From assembly GCA_013076295.1 (NCBI GenBank), contig RQOL01000861.1, positions 5,124,235 to 5,188,234 of the forward strand: a stretch of 64,000 nt of DNA, read 5' to 3'. Shown here one piece after another: positions 1-12,960 of the stretch. The translations under genes were made by a program, and so were the position numbers. Position 1 is the first letter of the stretch. Each line of letters begins with the position of its first letter. The DNA is from Sanderia malayensis (lineage: Eukaryota; Cnidaria; Scyphozoa; Semaeostomeae; Pelagiidae). The notes under the pieces were generated by a model that saw only the letters and a list, made by a program, of their open reading frames with translations, searched no databases and was not told the DNA's origin.

Positions 1-18
1 ATGCTTCTATAATTTCAG

Positions 19-159
19 GTACAGCGTTCAAAGCAACAAGAACAGAATGCTATGCAGAAAGCAAGATATGTGGATACGTGTAAAACATTTGGACACATAG
101 CAGTCAGTCGGCTACCGAGGATGTTATATGATGAATATGCGAAAGACATGAGTCGTTAA
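19..159 (+). CDS. Terminal exon of an unrecognised gene (5' part outside window)
   Basis: A pyrimidine-rich acceptor ending in CAG at 16-18 opens a 46-codon frame that closes with TAA at 157-159. The peptide starts VQRSKQQEQNAMQKARYVDT and ends in a Tyr-Ala-Lys-Asp-Met-Ser-Arg tail. It is polar and Gln/Lys-rich at the start, compatible with the end of a coiled coil. I do not recognise the family. The rest of the gene would lie left of the window. No canonical AATAAA follows closely, so the exon call rests on the acceptor and the uninterrupted frame only. Confidence 0.45.
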   Translation, partial: VQRSKQQEQNAMQKARYVDTCKTFGHIAVSRLPRMLYDEYAKDMSR

Positions 160-2165
160 ACCTGAGGTCAGTATATGCTGTGATTAATAATTCATTTGCG
201 CGATTTTGCATGTGTAATAAGCGAATGTTATGTTGACATGTTCTTTGAAGATAGAGTAAAGACGTGAGTGAGAGAGACAGATAATTTGTTGTCGCTGCTA
301 AGTTAAATGCAACAATCGAATCACGCAATTGGGATTTAGTCCAATTCAACCATCTCAAGGGAATGGTTTATAAGATGAGATCGTCATATAAACATCATGA
401 AAACAAACACTGAAAACAAACTAACCTTGGATGAAAGTTGTGCTTGAAAAAGTCTTTTAAATTTCGGTCACCTTTGTGTGAGGCGGACTTGAAGTTAATC
501 ACCCAATTCCGACGTAGTCGTCAATCGTATATATGAATGTGCACACGGATGTATCGCGTATATGTACAGCATTTGAGTAGTGAACAGAGCGAACGGCGGC
601 ATAACTGATCGATGCGCAATTCAAAAGACCTCATCTGCAATCTTATTAGCCAGCCAAAGACAATAGATAGCTAAGATCTACCAACCATTGATTTGTGTAA
701 TCTGCCTGTGTCCATCCTGGAATATCCGAGGCCTCTTCTTAACTTTTACCGCCGACCAAATGTTGTAGAACATCATTACTGAATGGTTGGGATCTGTTCA
801 TTCTATATGTTAGGAGATTTCCCCATCTTTTTGTGACTTGAAAATGGTGCTAAAGCGCCTGTTGTTGTTGCTGGGACTGATGCTAATGCAGCACTGTTGT
901 TGCTGCAAGCTTCATTCGTGTGTCAGTGGGTACATGCAATACAATGTCAAGGCAAGATTGCCTGTGCTGAAATTGATTGCATCTATGACATCGTTGGGTC
1001 AAGAAACAGATGGCGCATCTGTGTGATGGGTTGGCGATGATGAGTTGGAAAGCGCTCTTAAAACTCAAACACCCCAATGTAACACCCCCAAGGTAGCTTT
1101 GAGGTTGAATGTATATTACGTCATTATAAAATTGCGAGTGATGGATTTATACAGGTTAACGTTTCAGGGAAGGATTTTTATTTACCATTAAGCCCAATTT
1201 TTTAAGATTGTCTTTCAGATTTTATTTCAGAAAGTTACATTGCTCTTCTTGCCGGTATTCTCAACACCCTTACAAGCATACGGGCTATTTTTTGATATTA
1301 TTAACTTTTCAGATATATTGATCTACTCATTTGTTCTTTCCAGGAATACAAGCATATGCCAGACACCTGTCAAGATGGATATAATGTCCTTCAGTCGCCT
1401 AGTAAAGGTAAGCTTCACTTAATCCGCATATTAACTCAAATCCCGAGTCCGCTTTCAGTCGGTCTGAAGGTCCCTTGTTCTCATGTTGGGTTTTTTCTTG
1501 AGAATAGTGTCATGCGCTCTCGAAAACTTTTTCGGTTGCTGGGCTGGTTATTTTAAAAGCACGATCTTAACAACGTATACATTAGGTTTGGTAGGTGACG
1601 TCACTTTTTGTATAGGGTTGAAACTGGGGTCATGGGGGGAATGACCCTAATCGAATTTGACGCCGCCACTTTAAAATGGCATACGATACGCATAGTTAGT
1701 TTTAGACGTCAGTAATCCAAACATATCCAGTCTTATCTGATTAAGTCGATACCCGCATCATGGAGATATCCCAGTGATCTCATTCTCTTAGCTCGGCTGG
1801 TCGTTTATCCTCATCGAAATTTCATCTCTTCCAATCGAGCTCAAACATAACGCATGAAACTGAACGTCAAGCAGTGATCTTTTGAATTCGCTTGACTCGC
1901 AGATAATAGTCGAAACACTGATGCTGTCGTGCTGTGAGTCTCTTCGTGCAGTTGCGCAAACACGTCAAACGTGCTTTCACGGTGTACGTTTAACGGTGTA
2001 CGCATGTACGTCTCTCTCGTGTACAGCGCGAAAACATATCCGCAGAGAAATCTGAAAGCATCCCTATTAATTCCCAGTTCTTTGCGTATGTGTTATTTAT
2101 TTAATTTTATCTTTTGTCTAATGCTTTCGAAACCACGTCACCCACTCCACCATTATCATTACCAA

Positions 2166-2195
2166 TCATCATCATCATCATCATTATCATCATCT
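2166..2195. repeat. TCA/ATC microsatellite
   Basis: About ten ATC/TCA triplets with one interruption (a TTA triplet). Simple-sequence repeat with no other visible role. Confidence 0.8.
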
Positions 2196-3203
2196 GATAT
2201 TTTCATGAGAAAATGCACAAATTATCTACTTGCATTACTCTAATAAGTTGAAAAGTGTAGAGGAAGCACTTGAGCGGTCGTTATGGTCATTAGAACTAGG
2301 AGAGATAGAGCCACCTTTACAAACATACTTTTCTTGATGATTAACTATATATATTTATGTCCATTTATCTTGCTCTAATTTCACTTGTACGACAATGGGA
2401 TAAGCGTACGATTTGCCATTGGTATTACAGCTGTTATTGAAAGCTTGGTAATATGCATTTGCACAGGGAATGAAGCAAAATCTGGAGGTGATTTTATCAG
2501 TCCTTTTTTCTATTGGCTTTGCCGACATAATCTGGACATTATTTCGGGCTTTGGGACATTGAGAAGAGGGCTCTTTATAATCATGCTTAGACTAAAACTT
2601 GAGTTATGTCCTGGAAAAATCGATCATCAACTCGATTTAGCCAGATTAAGGCTTTATCCACGAACATCTTTTATTAGGTTGTCTTTTGGACTTTCATTAT
2701 CTGTCTCAACGAACGTCTCCTAGGCTTTGTGTTAAGCGATGTGATGGTGGAAACATACACTGTCCAGTGTTGACTAAAACATGCATTGCAAACTGATCCT
2801 ATTTGCATGTCTCATCAGTTGTGATTTATCTTAACTAAAACTGGATTTCGCTTTGCTTCGGATTATTACTTTGATTAGAAAGTCTGTCCAATGTATCCTG
2901 AATTCCTACTGCACTTTTTATCCTATGCTATTGTCATTTATAGTTGCTCAGATGTTTATACTTAGTGGCTGCAAAGCCAAGCACCTGTCATTAGCAAGCA
3001 ATGCTTATGATCAATACTGAACAACTTTCTGTTTTCTCGCCTGCACTACAAACTTGCAGTTAATACCTGCTACAAATTTATGCGGTGTTTTACACAGCTG
3101 CAATTGTTGTTTTTGGTTGTCTCTACATTCATGCTACCCCTAGACCATCGTCGCATAAAGGTTTTCATTGCAAATTGTCTCCATTGATGGAGAATTTCAT
3201 TGC

Positions 3204-3467
3204 AGTAAGTAAGTAAGTAAATACGAATATTTATACTGGATAGCCACTTCAGCTATGATAGCTGTTATCAATGTGGGTCCAGTTGGTATAAGCCCTTACC
3301 CCCAAAAATTCTGGGTACTCATTTACCCACCTCGGAAGGATGGACAGTTGAGTTGGCTGACGGTTTGCAGTTCATGGTTCTGACCATATGTGGATTTGAA
3401 CCAGTGAAGGCATTACCCCTGAAGGATCAAACCCACCGCCTTAACCATTAGGCTACACCACCACGGC
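3204..3467 (-). mobile_element. tRNA-derived SINE, minus orientation
   Basis: Read on the minus strand the element starts near 3467 with a tRNA-like head. It has an A-box-like TAGCCTAATGG and, about 45 bases later, a B-box-like GGTTCAAATCC, the split RNA polymerase III promoter of tRNA-derived SINEs. A non-tRNA body of about 170 bases follows. The element ends in a short TTAC tandem tail (plus-strand GTAA repeats at 3204-3222), a typical SINE 3' end. A diverged copy of the body is at about 50185-50345, which shows it is a dispersed family. Confidence 0.7.
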
Positions 3468-6249
3468 GCAGAACCCTTTTCTCTCTTTCTTCTTTCGAAA
3501 TAAAGCATGGGTATATATTCAAAGAGTCAGAGTCGGGGGTACCATAGGCATAGGTCTCCCAACTATTCAGAACATTAGAACTATTTAAAGTACCAACTTT
3601 TTTCTTCAAGGCCACGTGAAAAGAGAGAGGAACGCTTTCTTGTGACAGACGATCCCCCCTATATGCCCATCCATTACCATCGAACATTGATATGCATTTG
3701 ACGTCCCAGGTTTTATTTAGTAATTTTAAAATTATGACGGTGTCTCTACTAGATTAAGTGAGATAATACCCGGGCTTGAGTTCGGATTATGCTGCATTCG
3801 GTAAGTGGGAGCATAAGAAAGTTTCCTGATGATTTGTCTTTCCAAGCACAGAGCTCTACAATGGCGGCTCCACTCATCTCATGTTAGGCCAGAGTTTTAG
3901 AAATCTCACCATTGGGGGGTTGTGTTTGACAGAGATAGACCGCTAATATTCGATGCTCACTTTAGACAATTAAGTCGCTGATTGGAATAGATAGAGCTGT
4001 GTGTTTCCTTCTCATTTGCCTGAGGATTGACATTTTAATGGCGACCAAAATACTCTTAATTTCAAGATTCAAAATCGCAAGCTGATTTATTGATTGTCCC
4101 CAAGCCTGATATTCAGCTTCGAATTGGCCTTAGACTGGCATTGTCTTTGGCTCAGCCATCTTATCTGTGGTTTTTGCGTGGAATTTGCCGTACCTACGTT
4201 TGACAAAATATGTGCTTCTTTCAGTTGAATATCCGAAGCGGACTTGGCGATATTTGCTGTCAATTCAAATTTCTTTGACATGTTGCATCTTTCGACATTT
4301 CACTTCAGTTCATGTCTGCTTGCGAATGCGAAATTTAAAATTGCATTCGAGTCGACTAGTTAAGCCATTGTACCCTCAACACCAATTTTATTTTTCAATA
4401 TTTCTCTCGATGAAAGGATAAGTAATCGTTGTGAGATCTTGCGTATTAGAGAAAATTGTACCCTTTTATTAATCCTTTTCTTGCCCCCCTTTTGCACCCC
4501 ACCTCATAGATCTGGAATGAAGGCCAGTTTCCCCCTACAGCATGTTTGATCAACACGATGCAATGCAGGTTAAGAGCACCAATCCTCCAACAAGAGCGCC
4601 ATTGCGGCTAATGACTTCGTGTTTCTATTTTATTGGAATTAGCTGTCCTATAAAGACTATTCAACAGCATTATATTTAATTATGCATCCTCCCAGTGAGT
4701 GAACAGCTGTGTTTGCGCTAACAAACAACGTGCTCCTCTGAGCAACTAATATAAACAGAGCAAGTGCAATGCATCAGCGTGAAGAAGGAAATAAACAATC
4801 CATTTTATTCATCGCTAATGTTGTCTGCATGCATTTTCTTGCAGTCTTGGCAAGCATTTTCCCACGCAAATACGACGTGCATGCATCAATAGGCATTGTC
4901 TAGCGTTGCTATTCATTCACAAACAACAACGATTGTTTGTTTCAAGCATGCTGCAGAAACAACAGTAAGAGCAATGCCATTCTCGTGACTCAGCTTTGTG
5001 TTCTTTCTGCTTGCGCTATACTGCTGACACTCTCGTAAGCTGCTTTGCTGCCGACATGCACTGTCGATGAATTAGAACAATATCTTACGTAATCCACGCT
5101 AAGATCGCTTGATTGGGAATTACGGCCTCAAACTGATCTCGTATACGAACTGATTAGATTGCTAAACATTGTGTCTTCTCTGCAATAATGATATCAAACG
5201 AGCCGCCAGCGGCTAAAGCCCGTGATAATCAAATGACATTAATTAAGCAGAGGAAAATCGCATATAAGGCTATACACAGCGCACAATCGTTTCTTCTAAG
5301 TGGCTACAAACTTCTTTACAATTCTATGTAACTGCACTGATTCCATTATGGGCATGATATTCAAAAGCCCACAGCGCGCAATTATGAATTTGCGACCCTT
5401 TTGGCGTCTCAATGCCATGTCAGGTATACAACTGTCTTAACCATCTCTACATCCCACTATGTTCTATACAGTGTGAGGTAATTTTCAGTAGAAGTTGAGG
5501 GAATCAGCAATCATTATTCAAAGTTCAAATTCTGATGGTTTCCTTGTAAGGTTTGGTTCCCTTTCCTGGTTTACACGGCAATTTTAAAGGGAAAGCAAAT
5601 CCCGTTCAAATTTGCGAACATTCCAAGTAAGAGCTCGAACTGCACAGACTCGTTTGTATATATTTGTTCCTTGAGTATCTTAGGCCTGGAGGTGTTGCTG
5701 CAACTGCCATGCGCGGGAATGCGTTGTGGACTAAGTCAATCACGTTTGAATTCTCCCATTTACGCTGCCAAATCCCGCTTCAAGCATTTTGCTTATAAAC
5801 AACGTGCACAATGTAAGGTTATTTCCTTGTTCGATTCACGGGAGCCGTCGCGTCTACACTGCTCATTTTGCTTGAATATTTCAGTTTCCTTGTGCGATAA
5901 TAAATGAGAATCAATTAATAAAGAGACTTACGGGATAATCAATAGCAGTTACTACCGGACAGGAAAGATGGTTAGAGATGAGCCAACTTTAGTTTTTATC
6001 ATGCGCACATTTAAAAGCGATTACAACACTGTTGTACGCAAGGAGGGAAGTCGCAATACTTTGATGCTTATGATTGCAATACGCTTATGGCTTTAGGAAA
6101 AAACCCCTTTTCAGGCTCCATGCGTAATGGGACTACATAACGGAATGGCAGGAAATACATGTTTAGGCCTCTTTAAGGTCACTTAGCATTACTTCAACTT
6201 TTTGTCGGAACAGAAAACATTGTTTGGCTGCTTTAGAACAGCTTGTGTA

Positions 6250-6336
6250 AAAATAGCCCAGTTGAAACAGTCCCGATCAAAATAGTCCAGTCGGAACAGT
6301 CCCTATCAAAATAGTCCAGTCAGAATAGTACTGATC
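6250..6336. repeat. 29-bp tandem repeat, three units
   Basis: Three head-to-tail 29-bp units (6250, 6279, 6308), each built around AATAGTCCAGT and ACAGTCC blocks and ending in GATC or TATC. A fragment of a fourth unit follows. It lies about 370 bp past the 3' end of FUT8. No function is evident. Confidence 0.8.
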
Positions 6337-6705
6337 AATATAGCGTTTTCGTGTTGTTTTGTAGCCAGCTAATATTACTTGCCAGTGAAGCATACATAAA
6401 GATACCAATGAGGCGTACCATTGATTGCCTTGAACCAATCCTCTTAATTTGCTATCGGATTATGGGTGTGGCCAAGGGAGTTGGTTGGTTTACGAAATTT
6501 CAATGAAACATATAATGACAATGCATACTGAGATTTAACGATTTAAGTTACATTGCATTGATTAGTATTTTATCTTGCATGACAGTAAATTGCAAATAAT
6601 TACCTGCTTGCAATTTTTGAGCCGGACTGATTAGCACTGGGATACGTATAGAGTTCTCGTCATTCTTAAAAATTCTAACATTTCTAAATACGGAGTGGAA
6701 TTCTC

Positions 6706-9585
6706 TTAATAAATTGGAAAATCAGCTATTCTGTCTACCTCTTCTACCTTATAAGAAGGAAATATTCCTTCTCTCGATTGGCGATGAGAGAATCCTTTGG
6801 AATAGCCATCCCAATGGTTGCCGGCAATCGATAGTTCATCGCCGATTTCCAGATCAATTTCAACCGAACTCCTCGCCTTGTGACGGTGTATTGCTCTAAC
6901 TCGATGCTCTTGCTGGCCACCGAAGTAGTAAATATCATCCAATGATTTGAACATTCTAGTCGCATCCACGTGCCTTGAGTTCATCATTTCGTAGGCCAAT
7001 CGGCATACCTGAACAGAAGATAATATCAAGTCATTTTGTCCCTAAGGTTGCTGTATTCTGCTTTGTACTTAGCATTTGGGGAATTGACATTCATTGGATC
7101 CAATGACGTTATTCTTACTTATAGGTATACTATCAGTCGTTCTTGCACATCAGGTCTCATCCCTAACTGCGGAGCTCAAAGCGAATCGACATCTGGCCTC
7201 CTTCTGGTGCCGGCCTTTACGTTTTGCACAACGTGACCCGCATGTTTTCGTATGAAGTTGCAAAGGCAAGACTTTTAATACATTGATGAATTATTATCCA
7301 TAATAATATGGCATTGCGTACAAACCTGTGACGAAAATGTGCATACAAGATAGTCGACTTCCGATAGAAGCTGAACATCTGTAACGATGCCATGCAGTGA
7401 TGCTTCAGAGTACCTTCTCTCGAGTGCTGCAAGCTTCGATGCCCGGTTATCGCTGATGAATGTATATTGTGGATACCTAGAAGATTGGGATGCATTAAAG
7501 CCTCACGGATAGTCTTATCGGCTGATATATACTAGCAATCAATCAGTTAATAGGAACTGTACTAATTCGAGCTAATAACCGACCAGTTAACAGGAGCTGT
7601 AAGCTGATATGGTATCACAGGCCAGGTATCGTTGAGCAATACATGTATCAAGAAGTTGTGTTACTGTGTTAGTGACCTACAAAAACTTTTGCAACAAAAG
7701 CCTATTTTCCAGCGACAAATAGCATTGCGTCTTTGTTTACTAGATCAATGTCGATTTGCTACTTACTTCTTCTGTGCTTCGGCTAAAACATTTTTGTCAT
7801 CGCTTGCGAGGAATATTCTCCTTGCATCAACTTTTGTTTTCAGCTCAAGTTTATCGAAGTAAATTTTTGCCCACTTCATGTACTCGTCGATCGAATGGTG
7901 AGACGCTTCTATGCCTATTTTGTCAGTTCTTCGAATGTGAAATCTGGAAAAAGAGAGCCGATAAAGTAGGGATTGGAATGGGTCTAGGATTAGCAGTAAG
8001 AATGAGAATAAGCTTGGAAATAAGAGTAAGAATAGGAACAGGAATGGGAGTAAGAGTAGAAATATAAGTATATGTGTAGTATATGGGTGTAGTGTAGGAG
8101 AGGAAGATGCGTAAGTAATAGATATAAAAATTGGAGTAGGAGTAAGAGAATTTATGGCGACGTGTGGCTGTATTTTGAAAATTTGAAATCTTACAGAGAA
8201 ATATTTTTACAACAGACGTTCATGATGCTGATGCCAATCTACATCGCGGTGTAGCCGGCTTTTGCATCGAGGCTCATTGAAATAGCTTTTACACTTTATG
8301 GTGGATGTGTCCTCAGGCAATATACATAGGGTAGTTTAATGGGCTAGGTCGTGGTCTCTCTGAAGATACTGTAAAGATTGTCTCTAGTTTGGATGTAAGG
8401 ATCTAGACTGTCTTGTGTGAAGAATTTTATAGAGTTCATGGTAAATTTAAAGTAATTAGTGACTTACCCAACAATGGGTGACACGAAGCCGAGAGCAGTT
8501 TTGATGCTTTTTAGTTTTTCGACCATGACTGGTTGATATCTGAAGAGAAAGGCGCACACTTGGCCGACCCACCAGAGAAACGGTGTCTCGTGAAAGCGTA
8601 AGATTCTATTTACCAAATCCCTTGGCACTGCCTGGGGCAGTTGCGGAGGCCTGGGGTATATCGAGTCAATTATCGGCAAGTGAGCGACCAGTGCGTCAGT
8701 ATCGTAAGCTTTTCCCCAGTAGACCCTGCCAAAGCCAACTTTGAGACACGACTCGCTGACGGGCAAGAACGTGCCTTCCCAACCCTTTCTCGAATACCTC
8801 CAGCCCAATGAATTGACGACCATTGTACGGTTAGATGCGTAAGCAACGATCATGCAGTAGATTATGTGATGAATTTGACAACCATATCCACAAGCTTTGT
8901 TCAGTGAGCACACCAATCTCCGGGCCGATTTGCAATCAGCTGGATTTTGCAGTCTTCGCATCCTTGCTTGAACCTCGTCCGCCAGTATTTGATGGGACAA
9001 CGTACGGAACTCCTTCACACCATCCATGTCTTTCAAGTCTTCCAGATCATTCATAGTGATAGCAGATAGTTCCATAACGTTCTCCTCAAACTTCGCCAGC
9101 TTGTCAGTGAATACAGCGTCTCCAAGAATAGATTTCATCTGCTCAAGCTTTGACATTGCAGAGTATTGCATCTCGCGAACGTTATTCTCAATTCTTCGTC
9201 GCGTTTCTTCGTACTCTAAGCTGGGAGCTCTATGTACTGCCATGTCTGTGATGTTAATCATTCCACGTTTTCTTCCTGTCATCTGTTCTTGATTATAAAC
9301 TTCATTAATTTGCGCAGTTTTTCTAAAATCCTCATCCATCATGTCATCTTGGATTGCTCGCACTTTTCTGATGTTGTACTCTTTTCTCAGTTCGATGTTC
9401 TCCTTACGCAGGAACTCCGATTCCCTTGTAACTGTCTCCAACTCCAATGCGATTTTCTGCGATTCATCCGCCAATTGGTATAAATTCATACCCATATACA
9501 GGAGAATGATCAGCCATAACAACATAACTATTACCACGAGCCTCTGAACTTTCCTGCCTGCCATTTTTACTGGAATTCTAATCAT
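6706..9585 (-). CDS. FUT8: Alpha-1,6-fucosyltransferase (FUT8), complete, 4 exons
   Basis: Golgi type II enzyme that transfers fucose from GDP-fucose to the innermost GlcNAc of N-glycans (core fucosylation). Coding exons on minus: 9585-8468, 7943-7767, 7476-7326, 7008-6706. They join in frame to 582 residues (human protein 575). A membrane anchor lies at about residues 14-33 and a charged coiled-coil stem at about 35-140. The GT23 region contains NKACGYGCQIHH, and the GDP-fucose-binding motif HIRRTDK (about residues 375-381) is completed across intron 1. The last exon holds VCRLAYEMM, DDIYYFGGQ and a C-terminal SH3 domain (about 522-577, AGNHWDGYSKG). All introns are GT-AG. The start is the upstream ATG at 9585; a second ATG seven codons later is possible. 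Nearly two thirds of the protein is one exon. Confidence 0.97.
7962..8065. repeat. Degenerate purine-rich repeat in FUT8 intron 1
   Basis: Loose repeats of GGAATGGGAGTAAGAATA type on the plus strand. They are strongly purine/pyrimidine asymmetric and lie just upstream (in transcript sense) of the acceptor of FUT8 exon 2. Probably an old simple-sequence expansion. Confidence 0.6.
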
Positions 9586-11282
9586 GATGCTTTGCTGATG
9601 TTGACATTGATAATTATATTGATGATGATGTTAATTTTGCTTTTATTTTCGTTCTAATCACCTGGTTATAGCTTATGAAGTTTTGAGCTGGATCCTATGA
9701 AGAGCATGGATTCCGCTAATCGGTAAAATATATTTCTTACAATGTTATGACAGCAGCTTTCAATAACGTCGACTGCAAACTTTTCATCTTCAATGGTCGA
9801 TTGTTGATCTGGAAGCTTTCCATTTTTTTGGTTAGTGTTGTAATTAATTGTCTTCTCTCTGCGTACAACAATAATGGTGACAATTGTGCATTTCTTCTTG
9901 ACAGTTTATGCCCTTTAACGTTTGTATCGGTTTGACATTGAAGGTTGTTTAAGTTCGGTCTTCTCTCATTAACCTCAGCAAACGAGTTACCCGTTGTTGA
10001 CCAGCAAGAGACCAAACGATCAAACGCCAGGCCAAATTTTATTATCCTTTGGGCAACTAGCACCTTCTTCGAATTTCGTTTTATGGAAGAAAATTTGTTT
10101 GGACTATTGAAATCGAATATTAAAATTGAAGTTTCTGCAATCCAATCACGTCTTTTACAACGGTTAGCAAAACGAAAGTTCTTTTATTTGGGCACATTGA
10201 GTGCTATAAAGTTATAAGTTTAATTTCTTCATTTCTTGCTGTTCTTCGTCATTTGCTATTTTTTCTAGACGTTCCCTCCAGTCTTCTTTTCGCCTCACTC
10301 AAGTTAATCTACCCACTTGCGTAAAATATTGTCTCTAGAAACACCACTCACTACACAATATCAAAGAATCGAAAACCAGGTAGAGCTCCAGCTCAAATTG
10401 TAAGACAAATCATAATTGATTGTAGGAATATACGCATGCGTATTTACTCTTGTGCCCACAATTAAAAAATCAATGCACACAATTCCAGATAGTAATTTGA
10501 CGTGTCTATATATATCGGTGGCGAGTCTCCAAGCAGATGTCACTGGATATATATGAACAGATCGGCACTGTTGGCCCTCGTCACCCCGGCGTACCAACAA
10601 AGTTAGTAGTTGAGTACGATGAGGCAAATGGTTTTTCGGTGTTTCTGCCGAAAAGCCATTCTCGACGGAAAGACGAAAAGTCCCGGTACGTCGGGGATCT
10701 ACATTCTCTTGTAGATCCTCGGTGTACCAGGCCTCATTTGATTTCAACTCAACCTCAACTCAACTTCAAGTGGAGCTCAGTGGAATCGATCCGCGACTCC
10801 ATGAGTGGCAAGCACAAGTGCCAACCAGTTCGCCACCAAAGTTGATCTAACGACTGAGTACACACTAAGGCTTCCATGTTGGATTTGTACGAGAATCAAC
10901 ATAGAAATCAGTAGTGAAAAAAAAGAATAAGTGGGACGGCTGAAGGCGGAATTGCCAGGTCAGCAACCATTTCCAAACAGCCTCAGTCTGACATCCTAAA
11001 TCATTTTTGGATTGTTATGATTTTTTATCGACTTGTGGTCTCTTCTCTTGTCATTGCATGTTAAAGTCATTTTCTCGAATTGATGCGTACCTGTTTGTTT
11101 ATCTTCGCATTTGCTGATGGTTTTTTGGAAATGCGTAATAAAAGTCCACATATTTTTCAGAGAGCAAGGTATGAGGCTGGATTAACGTGTTATTTTTTTC
11201 ACCCGATAGTAGAGCTATCGTTGCAGTAGTAAGTTAAGTGACGATTTTTAAACTTTAGCAAATAAAGCGAGTTTCCGTGAAA
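9586..11282. other. Intergenic stretch between FUT8 and the PLXDC gene
   Basis: It separates the divergently transcribed FUT8 (minus) and PLXDC-like (plus) genes, so both promoters must lie here. No TATA box or other clear motif is visible. The part at about 10510-10740 has overlapping frames on both strands and short inverted repeats, for example GGATCTACA with TGTAGATCC at 10699-10718, suggesting a decayed DNA element. Confidence 0.5.
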
Positions 11283-12641
11283 ATGATGTTTTGGATTTTG
11301 TTTCACTATTGCTTATTGGCAAAAATTGTCGTACAAGCAGTTGACTACAGGCCATTGTACAACGAAGAAAGTCTGAACAGCCATTTTGAAAATGTTGAAG
11401 GTGTTGCAAATAGTCCAGATGGGCGAGATCAAGTAAAGGTGAGGGCCAGAAAATCCTTACTGTCATCATCGCCTGACGTTCAAATTAACGGAAATGCATC
11501 GGTGTCAAATTTTACCACCACAGTTGCTCCAAATGCATCTGATATTCCGAAAAATAACACTGTAATTACTGATGATCATGTTTACTACATGTCAACTTTT
11601 GTTAAAAATCATCAAATTATCACTCACTACTTCAAAGACCTCAAGAGTCTGTACAGCCAGAACAACACAAACGTATCTATGACAGTTTTCAAAAATGGAC
11701 AACCAGATGGAATACAATTTTTTACGAAATACCTTAAATTCAGCTTCCCTTTTTATGGTCATAAAGTATCAAAAGTCTTGGTGATGTTGTCTGGCTTCAT
11801 GCATGTTGGCCCAGTCTTCCATAGATTTGCTCATGACGTACACTATATTGCTCCACTTATGGCCAATTTTTCTGCTCTCAATAATAAAACATTCAGTGTT
11901 TTTACTTATGATGATGGAAACCGATTTACTGCCCAATGGGAAGGTGTTTCAGAGGCGAAGGAAAAGGCAACAGATTCAAAGCAGTTCACATTCCAAGCAT
12001 CAATATTCAGCAATGGTAGCATCCATTTTGCCTATAAGAAGATACCTTACAGTTTGACCAAACTTGCAGCAACAACACTGAAGCCAAAAGTTGGCTTATC
12101 TGATGGATATTTGTATACAGAATTTTATTACATAGCTGGGCACAGATTTAAAATTCGTTTCATTACTCGCTACCACTCAGTTGTTCTTCAGAAAGAGAAT
12201 GTGGTCTCCAATTCTGCCTATTTGCTAGATCCCGTACCAAACTGTATCAGTGCAACGAGCTGTGGTGCATGCTTCAGCAAAGAAATTGCCAAAAATTTTA
12301 AATGCAAGTGGTGTGAAAAACTGAACCTGTGCTCAGACACGCTGGACTGGCATCGTGAAAAATGGGTTCGGAATGACTGCAATGTAAAAGGCATCAGTGA
12401 GAAGCAAATGTGCCTGCAAGCATCAAACAGCACAAGCAATGAGCGTCCCAATCCTAATTCATTCAATTCAAATACAAAAGGAAATAATAAAAAAGTTGTT
12501 ATCATAGGGGTACTGGTAGCAGTGGTTGTTGTTTTGGTGATTGCTGTTTTGGCAGGTGTATATTGCTACAGGAAAGGGTTCTTTACAAACAGACAAAGAT
12601 TTGTGCGCTTCAATAATGAATCCAACACTTGTGTGATTTGA
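11283..12641 (+). CDS. Plexin domain-containing protein (PLXDC/TEM7 family), intronless
   Basis: Type I membrane protein of 452 residues. A signal peptide ends near residue 19. A Ser/Thr- and Asn-rich N-terminal part carries several N-glycosylation sequons. The nidogen-like ectodomain (about 145-300) contains FPFYGHKV, YIAPLMANF and KVGLSD, the hallmark blocks of vertebrate PLXDC1/2. A cysteine-rich PSI domain follows (about 320-376: NCISATSCGAC, CKWCEKLNLC). After a short linker comes one transmembrane helix (about 404-426, rich in Val) and a tail of about 25 residues. Vertebrate members are cell-surface proteins, reported as receptors for PEDF. The vertebrate genes have many introns, whereas this frame is unbroken. 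The start is the first ATG after an in-frame GTG. The gene is convergent with the RWDD2-like gene, 319 bp away. Confidence 0.93.
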   Translation: MMFWILFHYCLLAKIVVQAVDYRPLYNEESLNSHFENVEGVANSPDGRDQVKVRARKSLLSSSPDVQINGNASVSNFTTTVAPNASDIPKNNTVITDDHVYYMSTFVKNHQIITHYFKDLKSLYSQNNTNVSMTVFKNGQPDGIQFFTKYLKFSFPFYGHKVSKVLVMLSGFMHVGPVFHRFAHDVHYIAPLMANFSALNNKTFSVFTYDDGNRFTAQWEGVSEAKEKATDSKQFTFQASIFSNGSIHFAYKKIPYSLTKLAATTLKPKVGLSDGYLYTEFYYIAGHRFKIRFITRYHSVVLQKENVVSNSAYLLDPVPNCISATSCGACFSKEIAKNFKCKWCEKLNLCSDTLDWHREKWVRNDCNVKGISEKQMCLQASNSTSNERPNPNSFNSNTKGNNKKVVIIGVLVAVVVVLVIAVLAGVYCYRKGFFTNRQRFVRFNNESNTCVI

Positions 12642-12960
12642 AATTCTTGTTCAATAATAAGTTGGTATTCTATAGTTATTACACAATAGAAATGTGTGCT
12701 CTTTCCAGTAGCTTTTAAGCACTAATTTAGGCACAAAGTTCCAAGGCTTAGACTACTTTAACACTGAAATTGAGCATCACTTTAAAGCCACTTTGCTCAA
12801 ATAATTATATTTAATAGCAGATTAATCTATCTTCTCTTAATATACTTATAACTGCATAAAATACAATGATGTAAATTGTCTGCATTACAATCATTATGCT
12901 TTGCTTTTATAACTTTCGTATTGTGGCGTTTTGCGATAAAAAAATAATTATCTATGTAGT
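12642..12960. other. Tail-to-tail 3' region
   Basis: AT-rich 319 bp between the stop codons of the convergent PLXDC-like and RWDD2-like genes. It must carry both 3' ends. I see AATAAT and ATAAAA variants but no unambiguous AATAAA on either strand. Confidence 0.5.

Larger units (their letters stand above)
160..6705. other. 6.5 kb stretch without a recognised gene
   Basis: Read on both strands, this stretch has only short frames without convincing splice signals or family resemblance. It holds a TCA microsatellite (about 2166-2195), a tRNA-derived SINE (about 3204-3467) and a three-copy 29-bp tandem repeat (6250-6336). Unrecognised 5' exons or noncoding transcripts cannot be excluded. Confidence 0.6.

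Noticed and set aside
3448..3687. Minus-strand 79-codon frame
   Set aside because: It overlaps the head of the SINE and ends in its tRNA-like part; not a gene.
10361..10845. Overlapping frames of 102-128 codons on both strands
   Set aside because: Associated with short inverted repeats and no splice or homology support; best read as a decayed repeat.
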